Shown one piece after another: positions 1-8,185 of a stretch of 64,000 nt of DNA (within the stretch, counting starts at the first letter, position 1; every line of letters begins with the position of its first letter). The notes under the pieces are model-generated. The model was not told the origin of the DNA, did no database searches, and saw only the letters and a list, made by a program, of their open reading frames with translations. The DNA is taken from positions 372,001 through 436,000 of the forward strand of contig CALRNX020000001.1 of the NCBI GenBank assembly GCA_943369665.1, written 5' to 3'. The position numbers and the translations under genes are program-made. The DNA is from UKL13-3 sp943369665. GTDB taxonomy: Bacteria > Bacteroidota > Bacteroidia > UKL13-3.

Positions 1-707
1 TCATCCACCTGCATTTCAAGAATAAAAGAAGTTGCATCTCCGATAATGGCCAATGGTGTTTGTACCCCAACGATCTCTCCCTTGGTTTTGGTTAAACTAT
101 ACACCCGACCATCAATTTCACTCTTGAGTATATAATCACTTTCAAGGTTACTCGATATCGACAGGTTTTTGCGCGCCTGGGCAGCATTAAATGCGAGTTG
201 GCGTTTCAGGTCATTGTATTTCACGATAGCCGAAAAATAAGCGGCTTTGGCGTTTTCATACATCAGCTCCTTTTGCTCAAACTCAACCTGCGATCCAATC
301 TGTTGTTGCCATAATGATTTTTGCCTTTCATACATCAAAGAGTCGTTTTTCATTTTATTGCGCGACAACTCTATGAATAGTTTTGCTTCGTTTAATTTTC
401 CCTGATTGGCATTTATATCTGAAAATGATACCGATAATTCGGCATTCTCTTTATTCAACCGTTGGGTTACGTTTGAGATGGACAAAATGGGCATTCCTGT
501 GTACACCGAATCGCCTTCGGAAACAAATACCTTTTCAATGATGCCATTAACCGTTGAGAAAGCCTGATACTGATTTTTGCTTTTCACAATTCCGGATGCA
601 TAAATAGATTCGGAAATGGGTTCAACTGTGGGCTTTATTTTTTGAACATTGCTTTTGCAGGCAAAAAGAAATGATGCCATCAAAAGATAGACCGTGGTTT
701 TATTCAT
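1..707 (-). CDS. HlyD-family efflux periplasmic adaptor lipoprotein (3' part outside window)
   Basis: The reading frame runs from an ATG at 705-707 down to the window edge, about 235 codons without a stop. The N-terminus (LLMASFLFAC) is a lipoprotein signal with the cysteine at residue 17. A biotinyl-lipoyl-like half follows (SGIVKSKNQY, then GIIEKVFVSEGDSVYTGMPI), then a long alpha-helical hairpin (roughly residues 80-180), then the second lipoyl half beginning LKSEIDGRVYSL. This order is that of membrane fusion proteins, which join an inner-membrane RND, ABC or MFS pump to an outer-membrane channel. The C-terminal part and any pump genes lie outside the window. The family is clear; the substrate cannot be inferred. 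Confidence 0.8.
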   Translation of the reverse strand, partial: MNKTTVYLLMASFLFACKSNVQKIKPTVEPISESIYASGIVKSKNQYQAFSTVNGIIEKVFVSEGDSVYTGMPILSISNVTQRLNKENAELSVSFSDINANQGKLNEAKLFIELSRNKMKNDSLMYERQKSLWQQQIGSQVEFEQKELMYENAKAAYFSAIVKYNDLKRQLAFNAAQARKNLSISSNLESDYILKSEIDGRVYSLTKTKGEIVGVQTPLAIIGDATSFILEMQVD

Positions 708-870
708 GGATTAAAGATATGTTTTTTCAGGAATCTTTAAACGGTCCGGGATCATCTGAACCTATGATTATAGTCAGAACTCAAAGGTAATTGAATGCTA
801 TTAAAAGAGACCTTTATTGCTATCAATGATTGATACCCTGTTTACATTAAACACATGGTTTAAAGGCATA

Positions 871-896
871 AAAAAACCTCCGCATGGGAGGTTTTT
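871..896 (-). terminator. rho-independent terminator of efp
   Basis: A CCTCC/GGAGG stem with a 5-base loop (877-891) is flanked by A and T runs on both sides. Read on the minus strand it follows the efp stop by about 25 bases and ends in a run of T. Confidence 0.75.
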
Positions 897-917
897 CTTT
901 ATAAGGTATCAGGTAAA

Positions 918-1481
918 TTATTTTACTCTTTCAACATAATCACCGGTACGTGTATCGATCTTAATTTTTTCACCGTTCTCTACAAATAACGGGATCATCA
1001 CTTGTGCACCGGTTTCTACTGTTGCCGGTTTCAGGGTATTGGTTGCGGTATCACCTTTCACACCCGGTTCAGTATAGGTAATTTCCAATACTACGAATGT
1101 TGGTGCCTCTGCCGAAATAGGAGTTTCTCCACCTTCGAATGCCACCTTGATCATCATCTCTTCTTTCAGGAATTTTTCGGTATCACCCAATAACGATCCG
1201 TCAATATATACCTGGTCAAACGTTTCAGGATCCATTAACACGATGCTTGATCCGTCTTTGTATGAATATTGCATTTCGCGAAACTCAACACGTACAAACT
1301 CGATACTTTCACCTGCACGGAAACGGTGTTCCATTTGTTTACCACTTTTGGTATTGCGCAATACTACCTGGTAGAATGCACGTAAGTTACCAGGCGTGCG
1401 GTGCTGGTATTCCAATACTTGACATAACTCGCCATTGTGGCGGATAAATGATCCTTTTGATAAATCTGCTGTAGAAGCCAT
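918..1481 (-). CDS. efp: translation elongation factor P
   Basis: EF-P binds the ribosome between the P and E sites and relieves stalling at consecutive prolines. The 187-residue length is normal. All three beta-barrel domains are visible: an N-terminal KOW-like domain, the central OB domain, and a C-terminal OB domain with YTEPGVKGDTATNTLKPATV and the closing IDTRTGDYVERV. In the loop that carries the modified lysine (PGKGQAF in E. coli) this protein reads PGNLRAF, so the residue at the tip is Asn32, which cannot take a lysine modification. From memory this loop also occurs in other Bacteroidota, so it looks like a lineage variant and not a defect. The gene follows the suf operon after a 93-base gap and has its own terminator. 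Confidence 0.95.
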   Translation of the reverse strand: MASTADLSKGSFIRHNGELCQVLEYQHRTPGNLRAFYQVVLRNTKSGKQMEHRFRAGESIEFVRVEFREMQYSYKDGSSIVLMDPETFDQVYIDGSLLGDTEKFLKEEMMIKVAFEGGETPISAEAPTFVVLEITYTEPGVKGDTATNTLKPATVETGAQVMIPLFVENGEKIKIDTRTGDYVERVK

Positions 1482-1574
1482 ATTAATTATAAATCTGTTT
1501 CAAAAAATGTTTCCCCTCCCATAACCCAGGGATTCGGGGATGCGAAAATAAGGAAATTTAGAGAAGTACCATAA

Positions 1575-1922
1575 TTACATGAATCCTAACTGTAACTTAG
1601 CACTTTCACTCATCAGGTCCTGGCTCCAGGGCGGATCAAAAACGACCTTCACCTCTACTTCTTTTACGCCTTCCATAGCACTGAGCTTCTCCTTTATTTC
1701 AGCAGGCATACTCTGTGCTGCGGGACAAAATGGCGAAGTGAGCGACATGATGATCTCGATATTCAGATCGTTGGAAACATTCACCTCGTATATTAACCCC
1801 AACTCGTAAATATTTACGGGGATCTCGGGATCGTAAACGGTCTCCAATACCTTTATCGCTTCATTTTGCACATCAACGAAGGTCCTGATCGGTTTTGTTG
1901 CTTCAGTATTATTCTCTTCCAT
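1575..1922 (-). CDS. sufT: SufT-like Fe-S assembly factor (DUF59/MIP18 family)
   Basis: A 115-residue protein with the DUF59 core: VYDPEIPVNIYELGLIYEV, a SLTSPFCPAAQSMP segment with the conserved cysteine, and the ending VVFDPPWSQDLMSESAKLQLG. Members of this family help mature or transfer Fe-S clusters, although their chemistry is less well defined than that of SufS or SufBCD. It is the last gene of the suf cluster, downstream of sufE on the same strand. The 84-base spacer between them holds a palindromic repeat. Family and position agree, so I use the symbol sufT. Confidence 0.88.
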   Translation of the reverse strand: MEENNTEATKPIRTFVDVQNEAIKVLETVYDPEIPVNIYELGLIYEVNVSNDLNIEIIMSLTSPFCPAAQSMPAEIKEKLSAMEGVKEVEVKVVFDPPWSQDLMSESAKLQLGFM

Positions 1923-1950
1923 TTTACGTTTACATTCGGAATTCTAATCT

Positions 1951-1988
1951 CGAAATTCGTCCCGCAGAAATTGCGGGATCGTATTTCG
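1951..1988. repeat. intergenic palindromic element in sufE-sufT spacer
   Basis: Nested dyad: CGAAAT (1951-1956) pairs with ATTTCG (1983-1988), and CCCGCA (1961-1966) pairs with TGCGGG (1972-1977) around a 5-base loop. No T run follows on either strand, so it is not a classical terminator. The core CGTCCCGCA...CGGGATC recurs at 5109-5135. Confidence 0.6.
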
Positions 1989-2006
1989 AATTTATCATTC
2001 GTGCTT

Positions 2007-2438
2007 TTAATTATTCGTGCTTTTATACGCCAGGGCGTATAGCTTCATTTGTTTGATCATGCTGGCAAAACCATTGCTTCGCTGTGAACCAATCATTCTG
2101 CTCATGCCTATTTTATCAATAAAAAACAATTCGGTATCCAATACTTCCTGGGGAGTTCGGTTGTTCCAGATGCTCCACAACAAATACACAAGTCCTTTGG
2201 TGATCTCCGTATTGCTATCTGCTTCAAACTGCACCTTTCCATCTGCAAAGCTTGGGAAAACCCATACTTTGCTCTGGCAACCTTTTACGATATACTCATC
2301 CGTTTTATGCTCAGCGGGCATTGATGGCAGTTTCTTACCCAAATCCATGAGGTAAAACAAGGTGCTTTCCATATCGCCTTCAAACAATGAAAAATTGTCG
2401 ATGATCTCGTTTTGTATGTCGGTTGTTGTATTTGCCAC
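2007..2438 (-). CDS. sufE: SufE sulfur acceptor protein
   Basis: SufE takes persulfide sulfur from SufS and passes it to the SufBCD scaffold. The 143-residue protein has the SufE fold signature: an N-terminal helical segment, then DEYIVKGCQSKVWV with the acceptor cysteine (about residue 54), then the GLVYLLWSIWNNRTPQEV region and a C-terminal GMSRMIGSQRSNGFASMIKQMK helix. It lies 28 bases downstream of sufS on the same strand, as expected for a partner protein. No SufU-type protein is present in the cluster. Confidence 0.95.
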   Translation of the reverse strand: MANTTTDIQNEIIDNFSLFEGDMESTLFYLMDLGKKLPSMPAEHKTDEYIVKGCQSKVWVFPSFADGKVQFEADSNTEITKGLVYLLWSIWNNRTPQEVLDTELFFIDKIGMSRMIGSQRSNGFASMIKQMKLYALAYKSTNN

Positions 2439-2466
2439 AGGTTAATTTTGCCGCTATTTTAAAAAT

Positions 2467-3714
2467 TTAATGATTTCTCAATTTCACCAACGATTTCAAT
2501 CCAGCTAAGATCATATCAATTTCATCCTTGGTATTATAGACCGAAAATGAAACACGAATGGTTCCTTCCACACCAAATCGTTGCATTAATGGTTGGGTAC
2601 AATGATGACCAGTGCGCACCGCAATCCCTTTTGCATCCAACATCATTCCGGCATCAAAATGATGCATTCCATTGATAATGAATGACTGAACCGAAACCTT
2701 GTTTTGGGCAGTACCAATTAATGTGATGGGATGATGCGATGATTCGTTCAGATGGTTAAGGCCTTCCACAAAATATTTAAGCAAATCGCTTTCGTGGGTG
2801 GCGATATTTTTTTTGCCCAATTCATTTACGAAATCCAGTGCATATTTAAAGGCAATGACATCGCCAATATTGGGTGTACCCGCTTCAAATTTGTAGGGAA
2901 TATCATTGTAGGTGGAGCGTTCAAAACTTACTTCTTTAATCATTTCACCACCACCCTGGTAAGGAGGTATCGCTTCCAATAACTCACGCTTGCCATACAA
3001 CACCCCCACACCTGTTGGGCCATATAGTTTGTGTGATGACAAGGCTAAAAAATCACAATCCATTGCCTGAACATCAATGGGTAAATGTGCGCCTGCCTGA
3101 GCTCCATCCAATAATACTTTTGCGCCCACTGCATGCGCTTTTTCAATAATGTGTTTTACCGGATTGATCGTTCCCAATGAATTGCTTGCCCATACGCATG
3201 AAACAAATTTTGTTTTGGATGAAAGTAATTTTTCATACTCATCCATCAACAATTCGCCAGCATCATTTATGGGAATCACTTTTAAAACGGACCCTTTTTC
3301 TTCACAGATCAATTGCCATGGCACAATATTGCTGTGGTGCTCCATCGCTGTAATGATCACCTCATCACCGGCCTGTAAAAATTTCCTGCCCCAGGTTTGG
3401 GCAACCAGGTTGATGCTTTCGGTTACGCCTTTGGTGAAAACACATTCTTCAACTTCGGCTGCATTGATAAACTGTTGAACGGTTTTGCGTGTGGCTTCAA
3501 ACATTTCGGTACTGCGTGCGGCCAATGTATGCGCTGCACGGTGAATGTTTGCATTATCTGTTGTGTAATAGGTATTGAGCGCATCAATTACGCGTTGAGG
3601 CTTCTGTGTAGTAGCAGCATTGTCGACATAAACCAATGGTTTACCATTTACTTCCTGGTGAAGTATTGGAAAGGCTTTCCTGATCGATTCTATGTTTATT
3701 GCTGTATTTGTCAT
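2467..3714 (-). CDS. sufS: cysteine desulfurase SufS
   Basis: A PLP-dependent class V aminotransferase-fold enzyme that removes sulfur from L-cysteine and holds it as a persulfide. At 415 residues it is full length. Visible motifs are the N-terminal PLVYVDNAATTQKP, the histidine of TAMEHHSN, the PLP lysine in LSSHKLYGPTGVGVLYG, and the persulfide cysteine in VRTGHHCTQP near the C-terminus. The group II (SufS) loop is short, in keeping with the need for SufE, which is the next gene. It is preceded by sufD with an 80-base gap. Confidence 0.97.
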   Translation of the reverse strand: MTNTAINIESIRKAFPILHQEVNGKPLVYVDNAATTQKPQRVIDALNTYYTTDNANIHRAAHTLAARSTEMFEATRKTVQQFINAAEVEECVFTKGVTESINLVAQTWGRKFLQAGDEVIITAMEHHSNIVPWQLICEEKGSVLKVIPINDAGELLMDEYEKLLSSKTKFVSCVWASNSLGTINPVKHIIEKAHAVGAKVLLDGAQAGAHLPIDVQAMDCDFLALSSHKLYGPTGVGVLYGKRELLEAIPPYQGGGEMIKEVSFERSTYNDIPYKFEAGTPNIGDVIAFKYALDFVNELGKKNIATHESDLLKYFVEGLNHLNESSHHPITLIGTAQNKVSVQSFIINGMHHFDAGMMLDAKGIAVRTGHHCTQPLMQRFGVEGTIRVSFSVYNTKDEIDMILAGLKSLVKLRNH

Positions 3715-3794
3715 TTGTTATTATCACCGCTAAAAGCGCAATGGCTCAGTGACAGCCGCTTTTTCCAAAGTATATTCCTTTGCGAACGTTGTGA

Positions 3795-5084
3795 TTAAAG
3801 TTTCGCGTCAATTTCGTTTTCCAATAAGGTAACCAGTTCGGGTATCTTTATTTTCTCGGCTATATCATCCGCAAATGCGTTTAACAGCATTTTGCGTGCG
3901 GTGTCTTCCGGGATACCTCTGCTTCTCAAATAGAACATTGGTTCTTCATCTAACTGACCGATGGTTGCACCATGTGTGCACTTAACATCATCGGCAAAAA
4001 TTTCCAGTTGGGGTTTGGTGTTCACCGTTGCTTCATCACTCAGCAAAATATTCTGATTGCGTTGGTAAGCATTGGTTTTTTGTGCATCCAAATGAACCAT
4101 GATTTTTCCATTAAACACAGCTGTCGACTGGTCCTTTAAAATGCCTTTGTATTTTTCATCGCTGAAACAATTTGGTTTGGCATGATCAACCCGTGTATGG
4201 TTATCTACAAAATCTTTCTGATCGTTGATATACAATCCGTACAAAAGGCTGTTTCCATTTTCCCCATTCATGTAAAAATGAAGATTGTTGCGAACCATTG
4301 TTCCGTCAAGCGTTAGCGTTACATGGTTAATGTTTGTATTGGCTTCCTGAAAAATCTGGGTGAAATTATTTTGATAGCTCTCTCCTGCCTGTTGTTGGAT
4401 TTTGTAATGTTCCAAATGAGCGTTTTCCGCCACATAACTTTCCGTTACCACATTGGTGAACGATGGATTTGCACCCATAGCGTAATATGCTTCGATAATG
4501 GTAGCCGATGCGCTTTTTTCAACCACGATTAAGTTGCGAGGTTGTGCCAACACATTTACATCCGTTGCATCCGTTAGGTTTAATACAATAACTGGTTGTG
4601 CTACCGTTTTACCTGCCGGAACATGTATAAATGCTCCGTCACTCAACAAAGCAGTGTTCAACGCATTTAAAGCTTGTCCTTCTACTGTTGCATATTTAGC
4701 GAAGTGCTGGTTAAAGATCTCTTTATGGTTATGACGTTCAACAGCCAAACTTCCAATGACGATTGAATTGTCGGCTTCAATATTTTTGGATATATCAGCT
4801 ACAAATGTTCCATTCACAAACACCAGTAAATTACCGTGTATTTTTGAAAAGATCGATTGCGCAACAAATGCTTTAACGTGGCTGTTTAATTCACAAGTTG
4901 CCGTAAACGTTTTTTCGGTAATGGCTTTCAAATTGGTGTATTTCCACTCCTCATGCTTGGTAGTGGGGAAGCCCAATTTTTCAAACTCAGCAAACGCATT
5001 TTCACGCACTTCCAAAAATGCATCTTTGGTTGCTTGCGTTTGGTATTGTGTAAAATCGTTTTTGATGATTTCCGTTAAATTCAT
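3795..5084 (-). CDS. sufD: Fe-S cluster assembly scaffold SufD
   Basis: SufD pairs with SufB in the SufBC2D scaffold complex. The 429-residue protein has the N-terminal helical region (FPTTKHEEWKYTNLKAI) and the C-terminal right-handed beta-helix typical of SufBD proteins, with AVFNGKIMVHLDAQKTNAYQ and DDVKCTHGATIGQLDEEPMFYLRSRGIPEDTARKML. The histidine of THGATIG corresponds to the conserved SufD histidine involved in cluster formation. The final segment, YLRSRGI, marks SufD as against the QRGI of SufB. The 163-base spacer to sufC contains a palindromic repeat. Confidence 0.95.
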   Translation of the reverse strand: MNLTEIIKNDFTQYQTQATKDAFLEVRENAFAEFEKLGFPTTKHEEWKYTNLKAITEKTFTATCELNSHVKAFVAQSIFSKIHGNLLVFVNGTFVADISKNIEADNSIVIGSLAVERHNHKEIFNQHFAKYATVEGQALNALNTALLSDGAFIHVPAGKTVAQPVIVLNLTDATDVNVLAQPRNLIVVEKSASATIIEAYYAMGANPSFTNVVTESYVAENAHLEHYKIQQQAGESYQNNFTQIFQEANTNINHVTLTLDGTMVRNNLHFYMNGENGNSLLYGLYINDQKDFVDNHTRVDHAKPNCFSDEKYKGILKDQSTAVFNGKIMVHLDAQKTNAYQRNQNILLSDEATVNTKPQLEIFADDVKCTHGATIGQLDEEPMFYLRSRGIPEDTARKMLLNAFADDIAEKIKIPELVTLLENEIDAKL

Positions 5085-5108
5085 TTCTTCTTTTTTTGCC
5101 GTAAATCC

Positions 5109-5135
5109 CGTCCCGCAACTTCGGGATCAGGGACG
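5109..5135. repeat. palindromic repeat in sufC-sufD spacer
   Basis: CGTCCC at 5109-5114 pairs with GGGACG at 5130-5135, and inside it TCCCG pairs with CGGGA. The core resembles the element at 1951-1988. The adjoining GATTACATTTATTT (from 5138) also occurs beside the repeat arm at 15823-15843, which suggests a dispersed repeat family. Confidence 0.5.
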
Positions 5136-5247
5136 CTGATTACATTTATTTGTCTTTCGCTTATGTGTCGTTTGTAATTGTTTCCGGCAGCTATTTTCTC
5201 AGTTAAAACTTGCCTTTTACCAACCTCTGTCTCCTAACTACTAACCC

Positions 5248-6009
5248 CTACACCGCAGCTGCTTCTACTTCTGCTTTGATCCAATCGTATCCTTTTACTT
5301 CCAACTCTTTTGCAAGATTGGCATCACCACTTTTTACGATGCGGCCTTTGTACAATACATGCACAAAATCAGGAACGATATAGTCCAGTAATCGCTGGTA
5401 ATGGGTGATCACCACAAATGAGTTTTCGCCATTGCGAAGCTTATTTACACCATTGCTTACCAAACGCAACGCATCAATATCCAAACCTGAATCCGTTTCA
5501 TCCAAAATCGATAATTTAGGTTCAAGCATGGCCATTTGAAACACTTCGTTGCGTTTTTTTTCGCCACCGCTAAATCCTTCATTTAAACTACGACTGGTTA
5601 ATGATTTATCCATCTCTACCAATTCCATTTTTTCACGCATCATCTTTAAAAAATCGGTAGCTTCCATTGGTTCCTGACCATTGTATTTGCGTTTTTCGTT
5701 AACAGCTGTTTTCAGAAAATTGGTTGTGCTCACGCCCGGAATTTCAACAGGATATTGAAATGCCAAAAACACACCTTCGCGTGCCCTGTCTTCAGGAGCC
5801 ATATCCAACAAATCTTTTCCATTAAACTGTGCTGAACCACCAGTAACCGTGTAATCGGCACGACCGGCAAGTACCGAAGACAGCGTGCTTTTGCCGGCAC
5901 CATTTGGTCCCATAATCGCATGCACTTCGCCCGGTTTTACAACTAAGTTAATTCCGTTCAGGATTTTTTTTCCTTCAATCTCTGCTTGTAAATCTTTTAT
6001 TTCTAACAT
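5248..6009 (-). CDS. sufC: Fe-S cluster assembly ATPase SufC
   Basis: The ABC-type ATPase of the SufBCD complex, cytosolic and without membrane segments. The 253-residue protein shows Walker A GPNGAGKST (residues 34-42), the Q-loop region LAFQYPVEIPGVS, the signature FSGGEKKRNE, Walker B SILDETDSGLDIDAL and the switch histidine in VVITHYQR. VEIPGVS and the KKRNE extension of the signature separate SufC from transporter ATPases. It sits between sufB and sufD; the 90-base spacer to sufB contains inverted copies of a short repeat. Confidence 0.97.
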   Translation of the reverse strand: MLEIKDLQAEIEGKKILNGINLVVKPGEVHAIMGPNGAGKSTLSSVLAGRADYTVTGGSAQFNGKDLLDMAPEDRAREGVFLAFQYPVEIPGVSTTNFLKTAVNEKRKYNGQEPMEATDFLKMMREKMELVEMDKSLTSRSLNEGFSGGEKKRNEVFQMAMLEPKLSILDETDSGLDIDALRLVSNGVNKLRNGENSFVVITHYQRLLDYIVPDFVHVLYKGRIVKSGDANLAKELEVKGYDWIKAEVEAAAV

Positions 6010-6021
6010 TTATTCAGTCAA

Positions 6022-6080
6022 TAGTCCATAGACGAAAGTCCATGGTAGTGATTATTTTATTTTCTGTGGTCTATGGTCTC
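6022..6080. repeat. short inverted/direct repeats in sufB-sufC spacer
   Basis: AGTCCATAGAC (6023-6033) is followed by AGTCCATGG and then, in inverted form, by GGTCTATGGTCT (6068-6079). CCATAGAC and GTCTATGG are reverse complements. The spacer has no coding potential and looks like a small interspersed repeat. Confidence 0.45.
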
Positions 6081-6099
6081 AAATAGCCATCGACTCTTT

Positions 6100-7545
6100 T
6101 TACCCAACGCTGCCTTCTAATGAAACGGCTAACAGTTTTTGTGCTTCAACCGCAAATTCCATTGGCAACTGATTTAATACTTCACGGCAAAAACCGTTTA
6201 CGATCAACCCGATAGCTTCTTCGGTTCCGATACCACGTTGGTTGCAGTAAAAGATCTGGTCTTCACCTATTTTACTGGTACTGGCTTCGTGTTCAACCGT
6301 TGCTGTTTTATTGTTTATTTCGATATACGGGAAGGTATGAGCTCCACTTCTATCGCCAATTAACATACTATCACATTGTGTATGGTTACGTGCCTTTTCG
6401 GCATTTTTATTTACCCTCACCAAACCTCGATACGTATTGTGGGATTTACCGGCAGAGATACCTTTTGAGACAATCCTGCTTTTGGTGTTTTTTCCGAGGT
6501 GGATCATTTTGGTTCCGGTATCGGCTTGTTGCATATTATTGGTTACCGCCACCGAGAAAAACTCTCCTGTTGAATGATCTCCTTTTAAAATGCAACTTGG
6601 GTATTTCCAGGTAATGGCACTGCCTGTTTCAACTTGTGTCCAGCTGATTTTAGAATAATCGCCAAGGCAAATGCCGCGCTTGGTTACAAAGTTGTAAATT
6701 CCGCCTTTGCCTTCTTTATCACCAGGATACCAGTTTTGAACGGTTGAGTACTTGATCTCGGCATTTTCCAATGCCACCAATTCAACCACCGCAGCATGCA
6801 GCTGGTTTTCATCGCGCATCGGGGCAGTACAACCTTCAAGATAACTTACATAACTTCCGGCATCGGCAACGATTAAGGTGCGTTCAAACTGACCTGTGTT
6901 TTCGGCATTGATACGGAAGTAAGTAGACAGTTCCATCGGGCAACGAACACCTTTTGGAATATACACGAACGACCCATCGCTAAACACAGCCGAATTAAGT
7001 GCGGCAAAGTAATTATCGGTATGAGGTACAACCGAGCTTAAATATTTACGAACCAGATCAGGATGTTCATGAACGGCTTCGCTCATTGAACAGAATATGA
7101 TCCCTTTTTCTTTGAGTTGATCTTTAAAAGTAGTTGCAATGGAAACCGAATCGAAAACCGCATCAACGGCCACACCTGTAAGGCGTTTTTGTTCTGTTAA
7201 TGAGATCCCTAGTTTTTCGAACGTTTTTAATAACTCGGGGTCAACCTGGTCGAGGCTGTCGAGTTTGATCTTCTCCTTAGGGGCAGCATAATAAATGATT
7301 TCCTGATAGTTAACCGGAGGATACTGGAAATTTTGCCAGTTAGGCTCAGGCATCGTAAGCCAATGCTTATATGCTTTTAAACGATACGCCAACATCCATT
7401 CGGGCTCATTTTTTTTAGCCGAAATAAAACGTATTGTATCTTCGGAAAGCCCCATGGGAGCTGTATCCATCTCTATATTGGTAGTAAAACCGTACTTATA
7501 TTCCTGGCTAACTACTTGGTCTATAATATCTACTTCTTCTGCCAT
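6100..7545 (-). CDS. sufB: Fe-S cluster assembly scaffold SufB
   Basis: SufB is the main scaffold subunit on which the cluster forms. At 481 residues it is full length. Motifs include GVRCPMELSTYFRINAENTGQ, the SYLEGCTAPMRDENQLHAAVVELVA segment with the conserved cysteine, the CDSMLIGDRSGAHTFPYIE region and the C-terminal EDQIFYCNQRGIGTEEA. It is the first gene of the suf operon. A TAnnTTTG-type -7 box ends only 10 bases upstream of the ATG, so the leader is very short, and a dyad sits directly behind that box (7564-7584). No regulator gene of the SufR or Rrf2 type lies beside it. Confidence 0.97.
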   Translation of the reverse strand: MAEEVDIIDQVVSQEYKYGFTTNIEMDTAPMGLSEDTIRFISAKKNEPEWMLAYRLKAYKHWLTMPEPNWQNFQYPPVNYQEIIYYAAPKEKIKLDSLDQVDPELLKTFEKLGISLTEQKRLTGVAVDAVFDSVSIATTFKDQLKEKGIIFCSMSEAVHEHPDLVRKYLSSVVPHTDNYFAALNSAVFSDGSFVYIPKGVRCPMELSTYFRINAENTGQFERTLIVADAGSYVSYLEGCTAPMRDENQLHAAVVELVALENAEIKYSTVQNWYPGDKEGKGGIYNFVTKRGICLGDYSKISWTQVETGSAITWKYPSCILKGDHSTGEFFSVAVTNNMQQADTGTKMIHLGKNTKSRIVSKGISAGKSHNTYRGLVRVNKNAEKARNHTQCDSMLIGDRSGAHTFPYIEINNKTATVEHEASTSKIGEDQIFYCNQRGIGTEEAIGLIVNGFCREVLNQLPMEFAVEAQKLLAVSLEGSVG

Positions 7546-7555
7546 ATTTAAAGGA

Positions 7556-7584
7556 CAAATGTAAGATAAGAAATTGACTTATCT
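7556..7584 (-). promoter_or_regulatory. suf operon promoter -7 box with adjacent dyad
   Basis: On the minus strand TACATTTG (7563-7556) matches the Bacteroidota -7 consensus TAnnTTTG. Directly upstream, AGATAAG (7564-7570) and CTTATCT (7578-7584) form a perfect 7-base inverted repeat with a 7-base spacer. I see no TTTG at the usual -33 spacing. A second small dyad, GTCTA/TAGAC, lies at 7592-7608. Confidence 0.5.
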
Positions 7585-7693
7585 ATAATTAGTCTAAATA
7601 AAATAGACATATGTGTATTCAAAGCACAAGTCAATGGATTGAGGGGTTAGAGCGACAAGGGTTTAAAGGAAAATGATTTTAGTTAATTGGGGG

Positions 7694-8029
7694 CTATTGC
7701 AACTCTTCTCCGTCATCTGATAGGTGAATTATACGGCCTGTTGCCTTCTCCGAAAGTAGAAAGAAGTTTTCTCCAATACCTAGGTATCTGCTAGTGTATT
7801 GAACGTGCTGATAGTAATATTCACCATAATGATACCTTCTTAAAGGGGACTTCTGCATGTTGTCGAAGTCGTAAATACTAAACAAAATACCGTTACAAGA
7901 CCTGCGAATGTTTTCATTTCTTGCTTCGTGTCCGAAATGTTCTTTAAAATCAGAAACAGTAGGATTTGTTATGAACAACAATACTGCTATTACAGCGGCT
8001 ATTTTCCCAATATTCTTTTTCGCTATCAT
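7694..8029 (-). CDS. small single-span membrane or secreted protein, unknown function
   Basis: I do not recognise this 111-residue protein with confidence. Residues 8-21 (GKIAAVIAVLLFIT) form one hydrophobic segment after a lysine-rich N-terminus, so it is either anchored by this segment or secreted. The rest is polar and aromatic-rich (YHYGEYYYQHVQYTSRYLGIGENFF). TNPTVSDFKEHF after the segment and the YLGIGENFF stretch loosely recall DUF4359-type small membrane proteins, but that is a weak resemblance. It lies alone between sufB and the ATPase gene, at the edge of the accessory island. Confidence 0.6.
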   Translation of the reverse strand: MIAKKNIGKIAAVIAVLLFITNPTVSDFKEHFGHEARNENIRRSCNGILFSIYDFDNMQKSPLRRYHYGEYYYQHVQYTSRYLGIGENFFLLSEKATGRIIHLSDDGEELQ

Positions 8030-8136
8030 ATAAATTAACGGTTGATTTTACACGAATATACTGCACAGCTACTAAATAAAAAGTTTAGATTCTAAGGATT
8101 TAATTAACAATAAAATGATTTATTTTCCATTAAATA

Positions 8137-8177
8137 GTCAAATAAGGTTTTTTATTTGACCTTATTTTATATATTTG
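8137..8177 (+). promoter_or_regulatory. operator-like dyad and -7 box of the DUF4143 ATPase gene
   Basis: GTCAAATAA (8137-8145) and TTATTTGAC (8152-8160) form a perfect 9-base inverted repeat with a 6-base spacer. The -7 box TATATTTG follows at 8170-8177, and the ATG comes 8 bases later. The dyad covers the region expected for the -33 element. Confidence 0.55.
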
Positions 8178-8185
8178 TTTCTAAT

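Noticed and set aside
8156..8185. TTG start for the DUF4143 ATPase
   Set aside because: It would lie upstream of the -7 box at 8170-8177, and the added ten residues are hydrophobic and unlike the family.
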